Below, piece by piece: positions 61,663-64,000 of a stretch of DNA of 64,000 nucleotides. The notes below the pieces were generated by a model. The model did no database searches. It worked only from the letters and a program-made list of their open reading frames with translations, and was not told the DNA's origin. The translations under genes and the position numbers were made by a program. The stretch lies in contig NZ_WWCU01000003.1 of assembly GCF_009857595.1 (NCBI RefSeq), forward strand, positions 248,001-312,000, read 5' to 3'. Position 1 is the first letter of the stretch. Every line of letters begins with the position of its first letter. This DNA comes from Pseudoduganella aquatica. Lineage in GTDB: Bacteria > Pseudomonadota > Gammaproteobacteria > Burkholderiales > Burkholderiaceae_D.

Positions 61663-62853
61663 ATGTTCTCGCCGCCCACCGTAGACAGCATCAACTCCCT
61701 CCTCCCGTCCGAACCGCTGCTGATGATGGGCGCCGGTCCGGTGCCGATTCCGCACAGCGTGGCGCAGGCCAATTCCATCGTCATCAACCACCTCGGCGGC
61801 ACGATGGCGAAGATCATCCACCAGATGAAGGAAATGGCGCGCTATGTGTTCCAGACCGAGTCGCGCTGGATACTGGGCGTGGCCGGCCCCGGCTCGGCGG
61901 CGATGGAGATGAGCGTGTGCAACCTGGTCTTCCCCGGCACCCGCGTACTGAGCGTGTGCAACGGCTACTTCGGCCGCCGCTTCGCCGAGATGGCCACCCG
62001 CGTGGGCGGCCAGGTGGAATGCCTGAACGTGCCGGACGGCGAGGCAGCCCAGGTGGCGGCCGTGCGCGAGCACCTCGAGCGCTTCCGTCCCGAAGTGCTG
62101 ACCATCGCCCAGGGCGAAACCTCGTCCACCGTGTTCAACATCCACCTGCCGCAGATTACCCGGCTGGCGCGCGAGTACGGCTGCTACGTGATCGTGGACG
62201 CGGTCTGCACGCTGAGCACCATGCCGTGCGAGATGGACAACTGGAAGATAGACGCGGTGGTGACCGGCGGCCAGAAGGGCCTGTCGTCGATACCCGGCGT
62301 GTCGCTGATCGCGTTTTCGGAGCGCGCCTGGGAGCGCATCAACGCGCGCCCGGTGCAGCCGCCGCACTGGTGCCTGGACGCCAAACTGGCGGAGCAGTTC
62401 TGGCACAACGCGTCCTACCACTACACGGCGCCGGTATCCGGCATCCTGGCGCTGCACGAGGCGCTGCACCTGATCTGCCAGGAGACGCTGGAGCAGCGCT
62501 TCGCGCGCCACCTGCGCTGCTCGCTGGGCCTGCAGCGCGGCGTGGAGGCGATGGGGCTGCGGCTGTACGGCCAGCCGGAGTCGCGCCTGAATTCGGTGGT
62601 GGGCATCGTGGTGCCGGAGGGGATCAACCGCGCCGAGATCTGCGAGCAGATTTCGCTGAAATACCGGGTGGAGATTTCCGGCTCCTTCGGCCTGAACATC
62701 GTGCGCATCGGCCAGATGGGCGAGCAGTGCCGCGCCCATCACCTGTTCCGCACGCTGCACGCGCTGGGTTCGACCATGAAGGACCTGGGCGCGGACGTGG
62801 ACGTGGCGGCCGGCGTGGCCGCGCTGGAACGCCAGTTGCAGGGCGCGCTGTAA
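61663..62853 (+). CDS. class V aminotransferase (alanine/ureidoglycine-glyoxylate type)
   Basis: A 396-residue PLP enzyme of the serine/alanine-glyoxylate aminotransferase branch: MMGAGPVPIPHSV (substrate end), the cofactor pocket VAGPGSAAMEMSVCNLV, QGETSSTVFNIHLP, the VDAVCTLSTMPCEMD metal-like Asp region, and the PLP lysine in TGGQKGLSS. The branch includes PucG (ureidoglycine-glyoxylate aminotransferase) and AGT; substrate choice is not visible. No purine genes are adjacent. An inverted repeat lies just upstream. Convergent with the coiled-coil gene. Confidence 0.88.
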   Translation: MFSPPTVDSINSLLPSEPLLMMGAGPVPIPHSVAQANSIVINHLGGTMAKIIHQMKEMARYVFQTESRWILGVAGPGSAAMEMSVCNLVFPGTRVLSVCNGYFGRRFAEMATRVGGQVECLNVPDGEAAQVAAVREHLERFRPEVLTIAQGETSSTVFNIHLPQITRLAREYGCYVIVDAVCTLSTMPCEMDNWKIDAVVTGGQKGLSSIPGVSLIAFSERAWERINARPVQPPHWCLDAKLAEQFWHNASYHYTAPVSGILALHEALHLICQETLEQRFARHLRCSLGLQRGVEAMGLRLYGQPESRLNSVVGIVVPEGINRAEICEQISLKYRVEISGSFGLNIVRIGQMGEQCRAHHLFRTLHALGSTMKDLGADVDVAAGVAALERQLQGAL

Positions 62854-62860
62854 GGAGCGT

Positions 62861-64000
62861 TCAGCTGCGGCTTGCGCCGCTGCCCCAGGCGGTCTCGCCG
62901 TAGCGGAATTTCGGCCGCAGCTCGCGGGCGAACTGCTGCAGCTCCAGCGTGAAGCCGCCCAGCGACAACTCGCCGTTCATGTAGCGGCCGACCAGCGAAG
63001 GCAGGTCCAGGCCGTCGCGGTAGTCAATCTCCTTGGTGTCGATAAAGCCGCCGCGCCGCAGGTCCGCTTCCAGCGCTTCGGCGCGCTGGGCGTCCGCCTC
63101 GGCGTGCTGGCGCGCGGCCAGCGCGCGTTCGTAGTCGCGCCGGCTGCAGGCCAGCTTGTCCTGCAGGTTCACCACTTCCAGCACCAGCTTGTCGTCCTCC
63201 GGGCTGGGCGTGGCGCGTGCCTGCGCGATCAGCTCCGCGATCGGCAGCGACTTCAGGCTGGCGGCCTGCAGTTCCTGCGCGCGCAGGTAGCGCGGGTCGC
63301 GCCGCGCAGCGTAGTCGGCCAGGCTGGCGCGCACGCGGCGCAGGCGTTCATCCGCTTGCGCGACAGCCGCCTCCAGCGGCGCCACGGCTTGCGCGATGCG
63401 TTCGGCGATGGTGGGCGGCGGCGGCGCGAAGGACAGCCGGTCCAGCTCCGCGCGCGCCTCGGCCAGGGCCTGCGCGCTGCGCTCGGCGCGCAGCGGCAAG
63501 GCTTCCTGCATGGCGAGCAGGATGTTCTCGTTGCGGCGGTTGTTCGCGAAATTGCACAGGCCCGCAATCCACTCGTCTTTCGCAGGATCGCCGTCCTCGC
63601 TGCGGTAGGACGGCGTGCCGTAGCCTGCGGCCTTCAGGTAGGCGTACAGTTCGTCGCTGCTGTAGCGCGCCAGCTTGGCGCTGATCTCGGCTTCCAGCTC
63701 GGCGTTCATGGCCAGCTGCGCCTCGTGCGCCGATTCGGCGCGCTGGTAGGCCTCACGCGCGGCCTGCAAAATCTGCGCAGCGTCCATCTGCGCGCCGGGG
63801 CGCAGCGCGGCCTCGCGGATCTCCGCGCCGCGCTGGCGGATGGCCGCCACGTGGTTGGCGATGTCGCTGCTCACCGTTTGCAGCTCGGCGCGCAGGGCCT
63901 GTTCCTCGTCGGCCCGGAAGGCCAGCTCGCGCTCCGCTTCGGCGGCGATGCTGTCGTTCTCGGCCAGGTGCAGTCCGGCCACCTGGCGCAGCAAGCCGCC
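62861..64000 (-). CDS. coiled-coil protein, 5' end outside window
   Basis: At least 380 residues, open to the right edge, so the N-terminus is missing. Most of it is Ala/Glu/Arg-rich helix with heptad-like patterning (for example ADEEQALRAELQTVSSDIANHVAAI and later ERLRRVRASLADYAARRD), interrupted by a short globular-looking part (YLKAAGYGTPSYRSEDGDPAKDEWIAGLCNFANNRRNENILLA) and ending in a conserved-looking tail (GLDLPSLVGRYMNGELSLGGFTLELQQFARELRPKFRYGE). I do not recognise the family. No membrane segment is visible. Confidence 0.75.
   Translation of the reverse strand, partial: GGLLRQVAGLHLAENDSIAAEAERELAFRADEEQALRAELQTVSSDIANHVAAIRQRGAEIREAALRPGAQMDAAQILQAAREAYQRAESAHEAQLAMNAELEAEISAKLARYSSDELYAYLKAAGYGTPSYRSEDGDPAKDEWIAGLCNFANNRRNENILLAMQEALPLRAERSAQALAEARAELDRLSFAPPPPTIAERIAQAVAPLEAAVAQADERLRRVRASLADYAARRDPRYLRAQELQAASLKSLPIAELIAQARATPSPEDDKLVLEVVNLQDKLACSRRDYERALAARQHAEADAQRAEALEADLRRGGFIDTKEIDYRDGLDLPSLVGRYMNGELSLGGFTLELQQFARELRPKFRYGETAWGSGASRS

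Overview
The window is GC-rich, densely coded Gram-negative DNA. The general porins, the two-subunit AruF/AruG arginine succinyltransferase, the 180-kDa-type NAD glutamate dehydrogenase, the AraC-type ArgR and the small GlsB-family membrane protein all point to a betaproteobacterium. My best inference is Oxalobacteraceae (Massilia/Duganella-like); no rRNA or other decisive marker is present. I saw no tRNA, rRNA, insertion sequence, prophage or CRISPR array, and no gene-free stretch longer than about 260 bases.

Region 1 (1-21.9 kb) is ordinary chromosome. It holds an HD-GYP protein cut by the left edge, an acyl-CoA-dehydrogenase-like flavoprotein, a glycine-zipper envelope protein, a GlsB-like protein, an S46 dipeptidyl-peptidase and an SMR transporter with an unusual Asp at the coupling-acid position. 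It also holds a deletion scar joining headless GST and LysR genes, and an esterase and an FMN reductase separated by twin palindromes. Then come an M14 peptidase with a FUSC transporter, an ornithine-cyclodeaminase-like enzyme, a YkgJ protein and a diguanylate cyclase with seven 14-residue periplasmic repeats. It ends with two tiny genes, an amino-acid permease/S9 peptidase pair, an Old Yellow Enzyme and a short secreted-type protein.

Region 2 (22.0-39.8 kb) is a single-strand catabolic operon of about 14 kb. It encodes a NitT/TauT-type ABC importer, SDR, cupin, alpha/beta hydrolase, IclR regulator, a second SDR lacking catalytic residues, a ThDP enzyme, aspartate-dehydrogenase-like protein, aldehyde dehydrogenase, extradiol-type VOC dioxygenase, a small HTH-like protein, a Rieske oxygenase and a PDR/VanB-type reductase. 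It ends in a REP-like element and a terminator, followed by a porin and a chemoreceptor. An 18-base dyad upstream of the importer recurs with two changes upstream of the porin, so the two probably share one regulator. The substrate is not identifiable, but the enzyme set fits oxidation and ring cleavage of an aromatic or heteroaromatic compound that carries an amino acid-like part.

Region 3 (41.8-58.9 kb, mostly minus strand) is an arginine-catabolism island. The order of transcription is astC, aruF, aruG, astD, astB, a 1574-residue NAD-glutamate dehydrogenase, then astE. Next to it lie a porin, a sensor kinase with two tandem SBP_bac_3 domains, and an ArgR-like AraC/GlxA regulator. A site resembling the Pseudomonas ArgR half-site lies over the astC promoter.

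Region 4 (58.9-64 kb) holds a DMT exporter, a MarR regulator, a small conserved-looking protein, a HDOD protein, a class V aminotransferase and a coiled-coil protein cut by the right edge. Two of these genes look leaderless. Four copies of a REP/BIME-like palindromic element (at 36.0, 38.9, 52.6 and 57.8 kb) are scattered through regions 2 and 3; two of them supply the stop codon and C-terminus of the preceding gene.
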